Origin: Vishniacozyma victoriae
Taxonomy: Eukaryota; Basidiomycota; Tremellomycetes; Tremellales; Bulleribasidiaceae
Assembly: GCA_017654735.1 (NCBI GenBank)
Contig: JADPYG010000004.1
Coordinates: 124,001-188,000, forward strand
Direction of reading: 5' to 3'
Length of the DNA stretch: 64,000 nucleotides
Of the stretch, positions 12,289 to 22,483 are shown piece after piece (within the stretch, counting starts at the first letter, position 1; the number at the start of each line of letters is the position of its first letter). Position numbers and translations under genes: made by a program. Below the pieces are notes generated by a model. The model saw only the letters and a list, made by a program, of their open reading frames with translations. It did no database searches and was not told the DNA's origin.

Positions 12289-13353
12289 ATGGCATGGATA
12301 TCAAGTGGTCGTACTAACGACGAGGTGAGCTGCAGAAAGCTAGAAAGACCCCCGTCTCGGCTCGAGCTCATGACTAGCTGATAGACACGATGAGGAAGAA
12401 CGGTCTGATCAAATCTTCGAGAGTAGCTGAGGTGATTCTCGTCGACGCCGACTACTGATATCGCAGCTGATATACAGGCAATGAAGCAAGTAGACAGGAA
12501 GAACTACGTGGTAGACAAGACTAAGGCATATGAAGATTCACCTCAGTGAGCTCTTACGCCCCTGTAGTGGAGGCAAGCTAATGAACAGGCCAATAGGATA
12601 TAACGCTACAATATCGGCACCGCATATGCACGCCCACGCAGCTGAGATCTTGCTCTCCTTACTCCCAGCCAATAGTCATGGTGGGGCTATACTAGACGTC
12701 GGTAGTGGATCAGGGTATCGTAAGCTATATTACACCGCTGTCGCATGAGTTGATACGGTAGTGACGGCTGTATTTCATCATCTCGCACCAAATGCCAAAG
12801 TGGTCGGTATAGAACATATCAAAGAACTAGCCGAATGGTCGAAAGAGAATCTTCGGAAAGATGGTATTGAGGTCGGAGACGGGGGCGTAGAGATCGTCCA
12901 TGGGGATGGTCGATTAGGTGAGCTGTCATCACCAATTGAGATGGGAAAGCTGAGACCTAGGATCGCCTGAGCACGGTGGGTAGCTCCCATGATCTAGCTC
13001 ATGGAAGCTCCGTTCCAGATCATACACGTCGGAGCGGCGGCACCAAGTATTCCCCAACCACTAATCGATCAGGTCAGCTTCAATTCGCTCGATATATGCA
13101 TGTAAGCTGATAACAGTTGGCAAAGCCGGGGCGGATGTTCATACCAGTAGGCGAAGACACTCAAGGTATTTACGCTCATCAATCAATGAGGACGAGGCTA
13201 AAGGATAGATATTTGGCAAATCGATAAAACGACCGAAGGGGTCGTAACGAAAACAAAGCTTTTTGGAGTCATGGTCAGCCCCTCCTTGGAGTCATGGATG
13301 GTGCTGATGGGTAGTATGTTCCTTTGACTGATGCTGTCGAGCAGTGGCAGTGA
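12289..13353 (+). CDS. PCM1: Protein-L-isoaspartate O-methyltransferase
   Basis: Nine exons (12289-12324, 12378-12431, 12478-12545, 12589-12719, 12762-12917, 13008-13072, 13117-13165, 13209-13273, 13315-13353) give about 220 residues. Family motifs: VDRKNYV, the substrate-site segment [21 protein letters not shown], the SAM motif [49 protein letters not shown] and the closing GVMYVPLTD. The enzyme uses S-adenosylmethionine to repair isoaspartyl damage in proteins. The 12918-13007 join is uncertain: the only in-frame canonical splice I find fuses GDGRL directly to APFQII and drops about five residues usual in the family. Exon 8 and the next intron share a short repeat, GGAGTCATGG. The gene symbol is only by family name. 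Confidence 0.85.
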
Positions 13354-13570
13354 TATCTGCCACTAATACGTGGTTGACGGCAGTATTCGGGGTATGTAAG
13401 TTTTATGGCGATGTATATCCTTTGTGAGATCAGCAGAATTTCGGAACGCGATCGATAGCATATTCGAAACGAAATTGAGCGGCCTTCTCTTGATCATTCA
13501 TCTCTTGCCAGGCATCCGGCAAGCAACACCCTCAAGACAGAGTCAAACACCATCGAGACAGATCCATATC

Positions 13571-14611
13571 ATGTCACGACGGCAGCCACAACATCCCCAA
13601 TGGACATATACTTTATCCGAAAATGCAGAATATCCTGAGGGCGGCAGAGAAAACACTCTCAACCACTTTGCAAAATACATGGAGGACACACTTTCTCGAT
13701 TCAAGCCATCGATCGTGACCGACAAGGTGCAGGAAACAGTGGCAATCAAGCTCCCTACATTCGTGGCCAAACCAGCGCAGTCTTTAGAGATAATTCCCGA
13801 CGCCACTTTCAACGATACAATCATCTATATTCCGTCCTGGTTCCGTCCGGATGGCTATACTTTGCAACCGGGCGAGGAACCAAAGGGATCCGCGATCGTG
13901 TTTGACGGGTCCAATGCATATCGAGTGTCGAAGGTCTCGCACACGGACAACCTGGCTGGAATCGAGAACCTGTCAATAACCAACCGTACTGGGACTCATA
14001 AAGTGGGAGTTCAACTCAGCGGAGGAACTCGAACGGAGTATTCGGAATTGCCAGGACTCTTAGATTGGAAACGATCAAACATTGTCAGACAATCAAACAA
14101 GGTAGGGATCTCTGAGAGACGTCCGGTGTGTACGGCTCGCGAGACATCCGCCAGCGCATCATCATTGCAAATCACGCGCCCTCCAGGCAGGTCATCTGCA
14201 GCCGCTTCCCCGACGCCGAAGGGAAATCGCATATTACTTCCGGATCCGCCTGCTGAAACGTCGAGCAAGTCCCCTGAGATTACAAGAACGCCTCAGGAAT
14301 ATCCGAGTACACCTATGGCATCTCATCAGCAATCCACGCCACTTGTCCATGAGCACACAAGTGCCGCTCTTTCCGACCTAAACACTGGATATCAGTCTTT
14401 ACAGGCGAGGATAGATGCCATTACATATTCTCCCTTCATACATGTACCCGCCACTCAGCAAGAAGAGGACCAAACCAAAGATGAGCCACACAAGCAAACT
14501 AGGTCACGGCAGACCGCGCATGAGCAAGAAGAAGAGGGAGCGAAGATGCTAATAAACTTGCTCGAGGAGATTTACGGCACTCATATCATTGAAGAAGCAT
14601 CATCAATCTGA
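13571..14611 (+). CDS. Intronless lineage-specific protein, ORFan family copy 1
   Basis: A single open frame of 346 codons from ATG 13571; the frame stays open upstream to 13424, so a longer start is possible. I do not recognise it. It shares an ordered motif set with the ORFs at 16366 and 19262: an N-terminal WTYTL block followed by a helix ending MEDTL, a central DTIIYIPSW strand, a GSAIVFDGSNAYRV strand, and a closing SGGTRTEYSELPGLLDWKRS block. After residue about 180 the sequence is a Ser/Thr/Pro-rich tail with an acidic glutamate end. There is no signal peptide or membrane segment. It lacks introns, unlike its housekeeping neighbour. Function unknown. Confidence 0.65.
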   Translation: MSRRQPQHPQWTYTLSENAEYPEGGRENTLNHFAKYMEDTLSRFKPSIVTDKVQETVAIKLPTFVAKPAQSLEIIPDATFNDTIIYIPSWFRPDGYTLQPGEEPKGSAIVFDGSNAYRVSKVSHTDNLAGIENLSITNRTGTHKVGVQLSGGTRTEYSELPGLLDWKRSNIVRQSNKVGISERRPVCTARETSASASSLQITRPPGRSSAAASPTPKGNRILLPDPPAETSSKSPEITRTPQEYPSTPMASHQQSTPLVHEHTSAALSDLNTGYQSLQARIDAITYSPFIHVPATQQEEDQTKDEPHKQTRSRQTAHEQEEEGAKMLINLLEEIYGTHIIEEASSI

Positions 14612-14930
14612 GACGTTGTTGTGAGAAGTCATTTACTAGTCAGCAGCTAGTCTTGTAGCAAGTACTACTATGCTCTCCGGTGTAAATGGAAAGGGAGTGC
14701 GAGGGCAATTCTGGGAGCTTGCGTCGTGAATACATCTACCGTCCTACTTGACAATATGCATATGCTGTGTACAATTGATTCCACATCACTCTTCCTCCGG
14801 TTTCAGACATGTTAACAATAATTGACTACTCACAATGCTATGAACATAACGGGTACACAGTCTACTGAGCTGTCTTGTTGTCACTTCCAACAGTAGCAGT
14901 TCCCTGACCTTGACTTTCGTCCTGAGGATG
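14612..14930. other. Intergenic spacer in accessory island
   Basis: This is 319 bases between the 3' ends of a plus-strand and a minus-strand ORF. No gene is seen. Confidence 0.4.
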
Positions 14931-15671
14931 TCAGCACCCCCAAAAGTATCGGTCAACGGGGTAGACACTGGCCACAAGCGATCCACTGTGGCGCTCATGA
15001 CTTGGTTCATTTACCTGGCTATCCAGTGGTACCCAATACAAAATGTCTGTATCACCTCGCTTCTTGACCCAGGTCAGCGGCACCCCGTGGATTCTATAGG
15101 AGTGGAGCCTTCCCTGCTTGATTCTAGTCTGATTCTCGAGGCTGGCTTCAGCCTGTTTGCTGAGAGATGGACTGAACAGCTTTTGGTTATGGATAACCAG
15201 TCTAGATTGAGGGCTTCCGTGACAATCAAAGAGACCATCCGTATCGCTGGTGAGATACGCATTTCTCTGAGTGTGTCTATGATAATTTTTGGTTCCTCGA
15301 TCTCTCTGATGTTGAGAAAAAATGTCAACGTTACATGGGCGATGGTCCTTGTGACAGGGTTTCTCACCAATGGCAATCTCCATGTTTGTCACTCGTTTGG
15401 GATCATAGTCGGATGTGTAGACTGCTTGATCATTGAGTTCCAAAACCCCCTCCGATTGGGGGAACATCTTCAAGAACCAGGCAGAAGCGGACTCTGTCGG
15501 TTGACTACGCGCTCCTGGCTGTATGTAATGATGTGGGACAAATGTTTGAGGACCTGTGGGATTGGCTGCGTTTAGTGGGAACACTTTACCGAGTTGGGTG
15601 TAGATTTTTGAATTGGTCGGGGGAGGCGATTCACGACCGTTACTTGTGGATAGACATGATATAGACCTCAT
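14931..15671 (-). CDS. Possible intronless hypothetical protein
   Basis: A minus-strand frame of about 246 codons is open from an ATG at 15671 (open upstream to 15782). I see no known domain. The sequence is polar, rich in His, Ser and Gln, with a block HGVPLTWVKKRGDTDILYWVP near residue 210 that looks like folded protein. It lies among the ORFan family members but shares no clear motif with them. It could be a diverged member, an unrelated accessory gene, or a fortuitous frame; overlapping plus-strand frames are also long here. Confidence 0.35.
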   Translation of the reverse strand: MRSISCLSTSNGRESPPPTNSKIYTQLGKVFPLNAANPTGPQTFVPHHYIQPGARSQPTESASAWFLKMFPQSEGVLELNDQAVYTSDYDPKRVTNMEIAIGEKPCHKDHRPCNVDIFSQHQRDRGTKNYHRHTQRNAYLTSDTDGLFDCHGSPQSRLVIHNQKLFSPSLSKQAEASLENQTRIKQGRLHSYRIHGVPLTWVKKRGDTDILYWVPLDSQVNEPSHERHSGSLVASVYPVDRYFWGC

Positions 15672-16365
15672 CGTAGTGAAACGATGTGGAAAGGTAAAAT
15701 TGGCACTACAGCAACTTCTAATATGCAAACATGACAACAATACTTGCCACCAAGACGGAGGCGTGAAAGGTGACGCCTTCAAAAAGGAAGTCGCCTTGGC
15801 GGTCAGGTCAGAGGGTCTATCTGTATAACAGATACTGTGGAGCTACCAAATGGAGGCGCTATGCAAGGAGCAGCCTGCCCACAGCAGAAAAGTCCGTGGA
15901 GCTGGATGTTTGCACCTATCCAAAGCTGTATGGACGCGCTGCTCAATCTCTTCATTACTTAAGGCAGGAACACCAAGGCAAGGATAGTACTGGCTGGACA
16001 TCTTGGAGTGGCAAGTACGTGTCAGACATGGCCTATTATGTGCTCACGAAGTAAATCGAATCGTTGCCCCAAGCAAAGCATTCTGGCATCAAGATGGACC
16101 CTCCTCGATCACCTTGTTGTCCAGAGCTGAGCTACCAGTTCCACTCCTTTGAGAGCCTCATCACGCAGTGTATGAGATACATGCCACAACGACGTGGTCT
16201 GACGGGAATATCTCGCTGACTGAGTTGGCGTGAGGGTATTCATCCTTTGTGCGGGCGATACAGATTCAAACCGCAGTCAAAAGCAGCAGGCCCAGCGGCG
16301 TAGCATTCCGACTATCATTCAACCTTGGACATCCTGACATTTTCTTGCTGCCAGACATCCACTCA
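15672..16365. other. Intergenic region with possible promoter of the 16.4-kb ORF
   Basis: Contains short frames on both strands without family motifs. It should hold the promoter and leader of ORFan copy 2. The frame upstream of 16366 stays open to 16249, so the true start could be earlier. Confidence 0.35.
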
Positions 16366-17187
16366 ATGCCACGACGAATGCCAAGACAAGAGTACCAGTG
16401 GACCGTACTGCCAAATGCCTCAATCATCAATGACCTCCGCGCGGACTTTCAAGACACTCTCGCTCCGATTGCTATGTTTGCCAAGGTCGATGGATCCAAT
16501 AGCCACCTCAGGGTTGCTTTGGAGAAGAACTCAATCCGCAAGACCACCTCGATAACAAGTATAAAGCCGGGGCACTTAAAAGAAGATATCCTCTATATCC
16601 CGGCCTCAATCCCGTTCAAGAGACGGCTTACCCAGGAAAGTGATAACTCGAAAGGTACCTTTGTGGTGAGTTACAATGGGGGTAAATTCTGTATTCCCGG
16701 CGTGTCCCTGGTCGACGATGGTGAAACTGTCACTATTTACACAGTGGACAAGGACGGCATGAGGGAGAGGGGGTTTACACTTGCTAAGCAGACTGGATTA
16801 CGGCAAATGAGGACGCCGGGAGTAATGGCCTGGCGAGGAGCCAATATTAAGAAAATGGAACGTGTGACTCATCTACATCCATCACACTGCGACTACAAAT
16901 CCACAAACTCCGCATCTACCGCCGCTACCCACAAGTCACGATTGCCGCATACTCCTACTGGGGCTGCGAGCACGGTCCTTGAGTCGAACACCAGTCAGTA
17001 CGGGTATCAACACTCGCTTTTGAGTAGCTCAGGTCCGATCGAGGAGCCGGATGCCTTACTTGCCGCAATGGTGAATCTCGCAGAAGACGTCATTCCGAGC
17101 ACCGGCCAGGGCTCAGACCATTCTATGGCTCCGCTGTCTCATTGGTCTGATGAAGCAATTGGATTTACCCCAATCAACCGTGGCTAA
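16366..17187 (+). CDS. Intronless lineage-specific protein, ORFan family copy 2
   Basis: ATG 16366 opens a 273-codon frame without introns. It aligns by eye with copy 1 (13571) and the second half of copy 3 (19262): EYQWTVLPN then a helix ending FQDTLAPI, a DILYIPASIP strand, GTFVVSYNGGKFCIPGV, and a closing TPGVMAWRGANI block. A Ser/Thr-rich tail of about 100 residues follows, as in copy 1. Both copies begin with a basic MSRR/MPRR stretch. No catalytic motif, signal peptide or membrane helix is visible. Function unknown. Confidence 0.65.
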   Translation: MPRRMPRQEYQWTVLPNASIINDLRADFQDTLAPIAMFAKVDGSNSHLRVALEKNSIRKTTSITSIKPGHLKEDILYIPASIPFKRRLTQESDNSKGTFVVSYNGGKFCIPGVSLVDDGETVTIYTVDKDGMRERGFTLAKQTGLRQMRTPGVMAWRGANIKKMERVTHLHPSHCDYKSTNSASTAATHKSRLPHTPTGAASTVLESNTSQYGYQHSLLSSSGPIEEPDALLAAMVNLAEDVIPSTGQGSDHSMAPLSHWSDEAIGFTPINRG

Positions 17188-18149
17188 AATCTGGCAAAGC
17201 TGGCTGAGGTACTCATCACGCAGTACAGATTGGAGGGCTCCGAGATCCATCAGCAGGATCGTACGCTGGCGAACCTGTTACACAGTTTTAGACAACCCTG
17301 GTAGATTTTGCTTGATACCCTATGTATACATCGTATGCACAATCAACATGTCTCAAGTTTGATTCAGTCTCTAAGCAGGCATTTAATAGCTAACAATTTA
17401 CGAGAATGTGAGCAACCAAGAACACGTAAGAGTACACTAAGCTGCACTGGTTCCGTCTCTGACGGTAATGGATTCCTCTTGAGTATTGTTCTCCTCCTAA
17501 AAGTATCAGCACATGATGGTCTTGCCATGTCAATTTGCACAGGGACACCAAATCATTGATGGACTTACCGGTTGTTGTTTCACCCACTGGATTGATCTTC
17601 TGTAAGGGAGCGGAATGCAGCCATAGAAAGTCGGAGCCAGCCCTTGAGGCCTGAACTTTGCAGAGATCATGACCACAGCCAAGCAAGTCGGACAATTCTT
17701 TCAATCGACTCTCACCTCGAGATGCATCAGGAACAGCCCACTAAGCCTTGGGCAGTGCAACTACGTCCAATCTCTATAGATCTCTCTGACTTTGTTGATA
17801 TGAATCATTCACCACCTTCCCCCCATTTTTAAACACGCAGACAACAATTGCTTAAGTACAGTACATTGACTCAGAACAAGGGCACGCCAACAGCTAAGCT
17901 ACATTGTGATTACTTTCATGGGTGGAAAATTCTGCCGTTGGCTTGTTGATGATGGCCTAGCACTGTCAGCACAACTGCATAATGAGACCTCAAAGATCAG
18001 AAGGTAAATATGAGAGGCTGCAAATGCAAAGATAGAGGATTGGTACTCACAGGCTTCCTTTCCACGCAATACAATGTCACCTCATCTCCATTGCCAGTAG
18101 GAATTGCCCAAGCCACTTCCGCTCCCTCAAATAGCAGTGATCGATTCCC
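17188..18149. other. Intergenic region with a possible relic coding segment at its right end
   Basis: No convincing gene. At about 18050-18149 the minus strand continues the 18150 ORF's frame past its stop codon for about 35 codons (SLLFEGAEVAW and on), which looks like the family's closing motif. A minus-strand frame at 17390-17704 has no recognisable motif. Confidence 0.4.
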
Positions 18150-18662
18150 TTAGCTTTTCAAGTTCAGCAACTCCCGAGTTGCGCATTTAGACGGTCCATC
18201 AGGTCTGTCGGTGTTGGTCAAAGATCCATTAAACTTTAAGGTTACCAATGATTCACCTCCCTTATAGGTCCATTCAGAGACTTTTTCAGTGAGAAGGCCT
18301 TGATGCTGGGCAACATGGCAGTATGGCTTTTTGTTTTTGGGCGTTGAGTATATGATGTGACAAGGCCCTTTCTGGCCATTTCTGTTACTGATCGCGGCTA
18401 TCAAATCGGTCTCGTCTTTACGCGGATAGTATTTACAAGTCCAAACCCTGCGTCCGTCATCAAAAATACTTTGAGTTGGCGATGGAAGTCCCCCCTGGGG
18501 CAAGTCTTTGGAGCGAGGGGTTGATTGATGGGTTGGGACAAAGCGGAAGGTTCCATCGACTTGCGATGCCAAAGTGCCAACCTGGCTGTATTGCAAAAAA
18601 TGATCCTTCAGATCTTTCTTGGAGCCAAAAAATGACTTGAAGTCTGAAAGGGAAGGTGTCAT
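18150..18662 (-). CDS. ORFan family copy 4, short and possibly interrupted
   Basis: A minus-strand frame of 170 codons from ATG 18662. It resembles the other island ORFs in general plan: an N-terminal helix region around DFKSFFGSKKDLKDHF, then strands such as GPCHIIYSTPKNKKPYCHV. The frame stops with TAA at 18150-18152, but the same frame reads on into GNRSLLFEGAEVAWAIP, which resembles the SLIRWDGAEI closing block of the 19262 ORF. This suggests a stop-codon interruption, a stop within an intron, or a shortened protein. Family membership is inference from weak similarity. Confidence 0.45.
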   Translation of the reverse strand: MTPSLSDFKSFFGSKKDLKDHFLQYSQVGTLASQVDGTFRFVPTHQSTPRSKDLPQGGLPSPTQSIFDDGRRVWTCKYYPRKDETDLIAAISNRNGQKGPCHIIYSTPKNKKPYCHVAQHQGLLTEKVSEWTYKGGESLVTLKFNGSLTNTDRPDGPSKCATRELLNLKS

Positions 18663-19261
18663 GACGCAGTGAAATAGTGAAGGACTGTAGGTGTTGAATA
18701 TGTCTCCTCTGGTGTTGACCTGTTTATACGAAAGTGGTGCGGGGTGACATTGCCACCGAGGCTCAGATATAAAAGGTTTAAGTATCAATGGATCATGTGG
18801 AGCTGTTTGTGTGCAATGTTAATTTATATATTCACCTTGTGGAGCCATCAACGGAATACCTCTCCAGGAAGCGGCTACAAGACCTTGGAGCTTGGGCTTT
18901 TCTCCTGTCTACATGGGAAAGGGCAATGCACCGCTTCACAACAATGCTCATGAAAGGGAAAACAAAGGAAGGTCAGGCGAGAGGATGAAGCAATGATCTT
19001 CTCCTGCTCCGACTTGCGCAGTGGCATTTTGTGACATTGTCTGTCTTTGTGGCTTAGCCACTCCCGTCAGTGCAACTCCATTTATCCCGGCGTTATACAA
19101 GTCTCATGCGGGGTTATTAACGATCCTTTCATATTCTATTTAAGGTCAGAAACAGCTGTGAAACTCCAGTGAGCTTCATCTCTTGTCTTCTCTTACAATA
19201 CACATTGCCACGGCCGAACCATAACACCAATCAAACACCATTGTTCCAATACACATACAAT
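18663..19261. other. Divergent promoter region between two ORFan genes
   Basis: Holds the 5' sides of the minus-strand ORF at 18150 and the plus-strand ORF at 19262. A TATTTAAG box lies at about 19137-19144, roughly 120 bases before the downstream ATG. No gene is supported. Confidence 0.4.
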
Positions 19262-20434
19262 ATGGGAAAATACCCCAATACCGGAGCTGTCCATGTGCCT
19301 TGGCTTGAGGTAGACGAACGCAAAGTCCTCGATGCATCTTTGAAGAGTGTAGGAGCCATAACAATGTGGCACAACTCGAGACAGGACCACAAGACGACGT
19401 TCATGTTTGATAAGTCGAGCAAGAACCTGAGACCGGTCCGTCTCGACGATCCAGCAGTCAAATTCAATCGACGTGTCATGATTGTACCCACCGGTGATGG
19501 CACCTTCGATCAGTCCAGATTCAAAGGCTCAGTCATTCTCCGACCGGACGACGAGATCGGAGAGTTCCAAATGAGCGTCATGCTTGAAGATGTGGATATT
19601 CGACTGGACAACGAGAAAGTCACAATTGGAAAAAAGACCAAGGGAAAGGGACGAGACAAGGACAAAGATATAGTGGAATCACTTTGCTTGTCACTTCACA
19701 CACAACCAACTATGCAAATATACAAGTCGGGACACCCCACTTTCGCTTGGGGGGACGGAGGACTCGGGAATCCGGTTGGAAAAGCATGCGCCACCCCGAT
19801 TTCGATCCACGAGTCCCATCGGGACCGCGTTACTTACCTCGATACTCTTTTGGACCAAGTCTTCGACGGCGGCTCGGACGGATGGACGACCCGAGAACCG
19901 GCTTCGACTTTTGACCCAAGTATCGAACCGGCCGCAGCCGAGTCCAGTACCCGCCGCTCAGCCCCGGAATACCGATGGAAGGTCGACTACGTAGGAACCG
20001 AGGAGTCTCTTGAAACCTGCAAGCGGCATTTCCAAGATGCTCTTAATCCCAGCCACATCAGGACCCGAAAAGGAGGATTCGCAATGGCGTTTCCATCGGG
20101 TGTCATCCAACCAGCTTATTCGGTGCAAGGTATCGAGGATGCATGGTATGGAGGAACCGTCTTACATCACTCGCCATCGATCCCTCCCGAACAATCGACT
20201 AATCCGACAGACAGGCTGTCAAAGGGAGAAATGTTTATCCGACATCATGGCCAGGTGTGCCGTGTCACCGATGTTGATCGAAGGGTCCTTGATACTGGAG
20301 CAGACTTTTTGTACAAAACGACTCGTAATGGAGCTCATGAAATCGGGGGTAGGCTCCAGGGAGGAACGCGAGCCGTTCTGATGGAGACACCGTCACTTAT
20401 TCGATGGGACGGAGCAGAGATTCATAGGGGATAA
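19262..20434 (+). CDS. Intronless lineage-specific protein, ORFan family copy 3 with two repeat domains
   Basis: ATG 19262 opens a 390-codon intronless frame. The second half (from about residue 235) carries the full family plan: EYRWKVDYV, a helix ending HFQDALNP, GGTVLHHSPSIPPE, GEMFIRHHGQVCRVTDV, GGRLQGGTRA and the closing METPSLIRWDGAEI. The first half seems a diverged copy of the same plan: VHVPWLEVDE, RRVMIVPTGDG, GSVILRPDDEIGEFQMSV, a Lys-rich loop, and HPTFAWGDGG. A Pro/Ser-rich linker joins them. So this looks like an internally duplicated, two-domain member. Function unknown; no membrane segment or signal peptide. Confidence 0.65.
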   Translation: MGKYPNTGAVHVPWLEVDERKVLDASLKSVGAITMWHNSRQDHKTTFMFDKSSKNLRPVRLDDPAVKFNRRVMIVPTGDGTFDQSRFKGSVILRPDDEIGEFQMSVMLEDVDIRLDNEKVTIGKKTKGKGRDKDKDIVESLCLSLHTQPTMQIYKSGHPTFAWGDGGLGNPVGKACATPISIHESHRDRVTYLDTLLDQVFDGGSDGWTTREPASTFDPSIEPAAAESSTRRSAPEYRWKVDYVGTEESLETCKRHFQDALNPSHIRTRKGGFAMAFPSGVIQPAYSVQGIEDAWYGGTVLHHSPSIPPEQSTNPTDRLSKGEMFIRHHGQVCRVTDVDRRVLDTGADFLYKTTRNGAHEIGGRLQGGTRAVLMETPSLIRWDGAEIHRG

Positions 20435-21734
20435 AGAGACGAAGCATTTCAACATCCCTAAGTCACACTCTCAAGATCCCACCACCCCAGCTCGCAGTCG
20501 CTTTCTTGGTAGTCCTGGACGTTAGCATCGTAGCTTGTCGCGTTGTCTTTCTGATGAATTCCCGCATGGTGAAAGACGACGCAGCGGCTTACTGAGCTTC
20601 CCCGTCATGAGCGCGGTCATCTTGGCTCAAACATTGACCATGTACCTTACTTGTCGTTGATATGCTGCACCTGCTTTTACAGCTCATGCTGTACAGAGTA
20701 TGACCGAAAATGTGACCGCAACACTTTGCTTCCAGGAAAGAGGCTGCTCAGAGGGTGGCAAATGGGGGCGGTTTTGTCTTGAGGCTATATTTAGCCATAA
20801 GCAAGCTTCGGGCGATCGGTGATGACAACCTTCTTCATTGCCTAAGTACTTATGAGCACTACGGCAAAAATTCTTCTCCCAGTCCCTCGGTAGCATTCGG
20901 CCACACATCCAGCAAGGCATCAATCATAAGCGCCATGAAGTCGGTGTTGAAGGTCGACCCTAAAGACGCGACAGCGAGCGATCTATCCACTCGGAGGCAA
21001 AGTAAATCCCAGCCGATAGACTGGTGGACGGTCGCCCGGAAAGTCGGTATCCTGATGGCTTTCGTCTATGGTTCGAAATTCGTGGGAAACATCATCAAAC
21101 ACAGAGGATTTTCTTTCCTCGCACCATCAGAATACGATCCTGGGCCACTATGAGGGACTCCGTTTCCAGGTCACTACTTGAGATCGAGGAAAGGATGTAT
21201 TGGGGAATATGTTGAAGCACTCGCGGGCCTATGGGATACGGCTTTCTTGACGCGTCGTGATGAATACCAGGGCGTGAGATCAAGGTAGAGAGCCCTAGGA
21301 CCATCGTGGAAACGTTTAGACTGACGCTAGATGCCGGTCGTCACGTGATTGCTCAATTCGGTGCTGAATAATGCCTATGTCTCGATGACGGAACATATGA
21401 GACATACTCAGCTAGCCTTAGAGAGACTGCACGTATCTCCAGTACGTATGGGACCAACAAGCCGGGTCGCACATTTCGTCTCATCCGGGCAGTAAGGTGT
21501 CATTGAAGCTTTTCAACGTGGCTTTTCGATACCCGGGCGCAATTCCTGGAGGTCGTTGAGATAAGCTCGATGGACCCATGCTTGACTTGCGCAACGGCTC
21601 CAAATCTAATTGCAGACTCATCGAGGCACTCCCCATGGTCCGGACGCCAAAAGGCGCCGACGCGTCCGCAGGCACGACGCCGATAGTTCTTAACCTGTCA
21701 TCCGCTTTCTTCCCTGCATCTGCTACATCTCTAT
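20435..21734. other. Intergenic region with one small possible ORF
   Basis: 1.3 kb without a confident gene. A short plus-strand frame at 20935-21153 is listed separately. The rest holds only overlapping short frames. Confidence 0.35.
20935..21153 (+). CDS. Possible small single-pass membrane protein
   Basis: A 72-codon frame from ATG 20935 (open upstream to 20755). It has a Ser/Lys-rich start, then WWTVARKVGILMAFVYGSKF, a plausible short membrane helix, and an acidic-Pro end. There is no known match and the size is small, so chance cannot be excluded. Confidence 0.25.
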   Translation: MKSVLKVDPKDATASDLSTRRQSKSQPIDWWTVARKVGILMAFVYGSKFVGNIIKHRGFSFLAPSEYDPGPL

Positions 21735-22061
21735 ATGTCGGGCATCGAACACATCATCGACGAGCTTCCCGAGTCCACCCACATCAACTTCAAAACCCAT
21801 CGCGACTTCATAACCCACGTCGACGGGTCCTCGCTTACCGGCGAACAGTACGTGAAAGCGTTCATTCGTACTCGCAGCTCTGGCAGCACTCAATACCGCC
21901 TTGCCGATCTGAGCGCCGTCGAATTCGATGGAGGACGTGAATGGCAGGACGATGTTGGTCGAACGATCTATCTCGAACGACCTATACCGGCGATGTACAG
22001 TAGTCGACTCTCGCGTCCATACAAACAATTTCTCGAATGGATCGAGCAGCAGCGTCGATAG
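21735..22061 (+). CDS. Possible small hypothetical protein
   Basis: A 108-codon intronless frame. The segment GEQYVKAFIRTRSS followed by YRLADLSAVEFDGG and VGRTIYLERP reads like a compact beta-rich domain. It faintly recalls the GEMFIRHHGQVCRVTDV strand pair of the ORFan family, so it may be a diverged or truncated member. Overlapping frames on the minus strand are also open; treat as tentative. Confidence 0.3.
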   Translation: MSGIEHIIDELPESTHINFKTHRDFITHVDGSSLTGEQYVKAFIRTRSSGSTQYRLADLSAVEFDGGREWQDDVGRTIYLERPIPAMYSSRLSRPYKQFLEWIEQQRR

Positions 22062-22483
22062 TACGGTGACCGAACTCGACTCGAGGGCTGAACTCACTTC
22101 CTCCAATGATGGTCTGGCTCGGGGAGACATCGGCGAGTGCTGTATTTCAGTCTAAGGTCATCCGAAGCCCGCACAACTGCACCGGCGACTATCATCCGTG
22201 GGTCACCCGGATATCGAGCTGCGATTGTCGGGGAGGTTGCACGACTCGCCCATCGGTGGTTGCAAGATATTAGCTGCGCTACAGTCGGACAGAGGGAGCG
22301 TATCCTGCATTATGACTTCCAGTTTAGCACAAGTATGAAGAAAGTTTGATCGAGGTGAGTACGTGTAATTCAGAGATGAAATCTCGCTGATCGGCCACAG
22401 ATTCAGCGAGAATATGAATCAGAGAGAAACATATGCACCAATTTAATATAAAGTCGGAATTACAGTACTCAGCCACCTGTCAG
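22062..22483. other. Intergenic spacer
   Basis: About 420 bases, AT-richer near 22430-22450. No gene seen; it lies at the 3' side of the minus-strand ORF that follows. Confidence 0.35.
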
